Assembly (NCBI GenBank): GCA_021778575.1
Contig: JAJYCH010000241.1
Location: 1-7,214 of the forward strand
Direction: 5' to 3'
From: Planctomycetota bacterium
Lineage (GTDB): Bacteria > Planctomycetota > Planctomycetia > Isosphaerales > Isosphaeraceae
DNA length: 7,214 bases
How positions within the stretch are numbered: position 1 is the first letter of the stretch; each line of letters begins with the position of its first letter. The notes under the pieces are model-generated. The model was not told the DNA's origin. It did no database searches and saw only the letters and a program-made list of their open reading frames with translations. This document shows positions 7,131 to 7,214 of the stretch, one piece after another. Both the position numbers and the translations under genes were made by a program.

Positions 7131-7214
7131 CACAAATGCAAGCAATCATGCTACTAAGTGGGAGGGGGGGGGAAGTGCCTCTAATGAACGGCGAAAAGCG
7201 GTACCCCGACCGCC
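7131..7214. other. Window-edge intergenic stretch with G9 tract
   Basis: No gene can be called here. On the plus strand a run of nine G (7164-7172) is flanked by two AAGTG pentamers (7156-7160 and 7173-7177). A minus-strand TAG at about 7181-7183 could end an upstream gene, but only about 30 bp remain, too few to judge. Confidence 0.35.

Overview
The window is GC-rich chromosomal DNA in which every convincing gene lies on the minus strand, so the biological reading order runs from high to low coordinates. GC-rich third codon positions, mostly weak Shine-Dalgarno signals, a YhaO/YhaN-type nuclease-ATPase pair and an exported MsrA with a low-complexity linker suggest a high-GC Gram-negative. 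My best guess is a planctomycete of the Isosphaeraceae type. That is an inference from style; no marker gene is present.

Layout in transcription order: (1) a polytopic membrane protein with a central PH-like segment (6031-7005), preceded by one copy of a 65-bp element (7066-7130); (2) a gap of about 300 bp (5724-6030) holding the second copy of that element (5876-5940), which carries a plausible sigma70-type promoter, and then a leader of about 150 nt; (3) msrA, an exported peptide methionine sulfoxide reductase A (4929-5723), followed by a bulged hairpin (4873-4905); (4) a protein of about 206 aa that I do not recognise (4185-4805), with an SH3/KOW-like C-terminal half; (5) a YhaO/SbcD/Mre11-family metallophosphoesterase (2778-4043); (6) a YhaN/SbcC/Rad50-like coiled-coil ATPase that starts inside the stop codon of the nuclease gene (ATGA overlap) and runs off the left edge (1-2781, 927 codons visible, C-terminus missing).

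Genes 5 and 6 almost certainly form one translationally coupled unit encoding a DNA-end-processing complex of the SbcCD/Mre11-Rad50 type. Gene 4 lies upstream in the same orientation and may be co-transcribed with it. MsrA is an envelope oxidative-damage repair enzyme in what looks like its own transcription unit. The membrane protein is a separate gene that shares the 65-bp upstream element with msrA.

I see no mobile element, CRISPR array, RNA gene or defence cassette. The main unexplained signal is the duplicated 65-bp upstream element. The second is the unknown gene 4 beside the nuclease pair.
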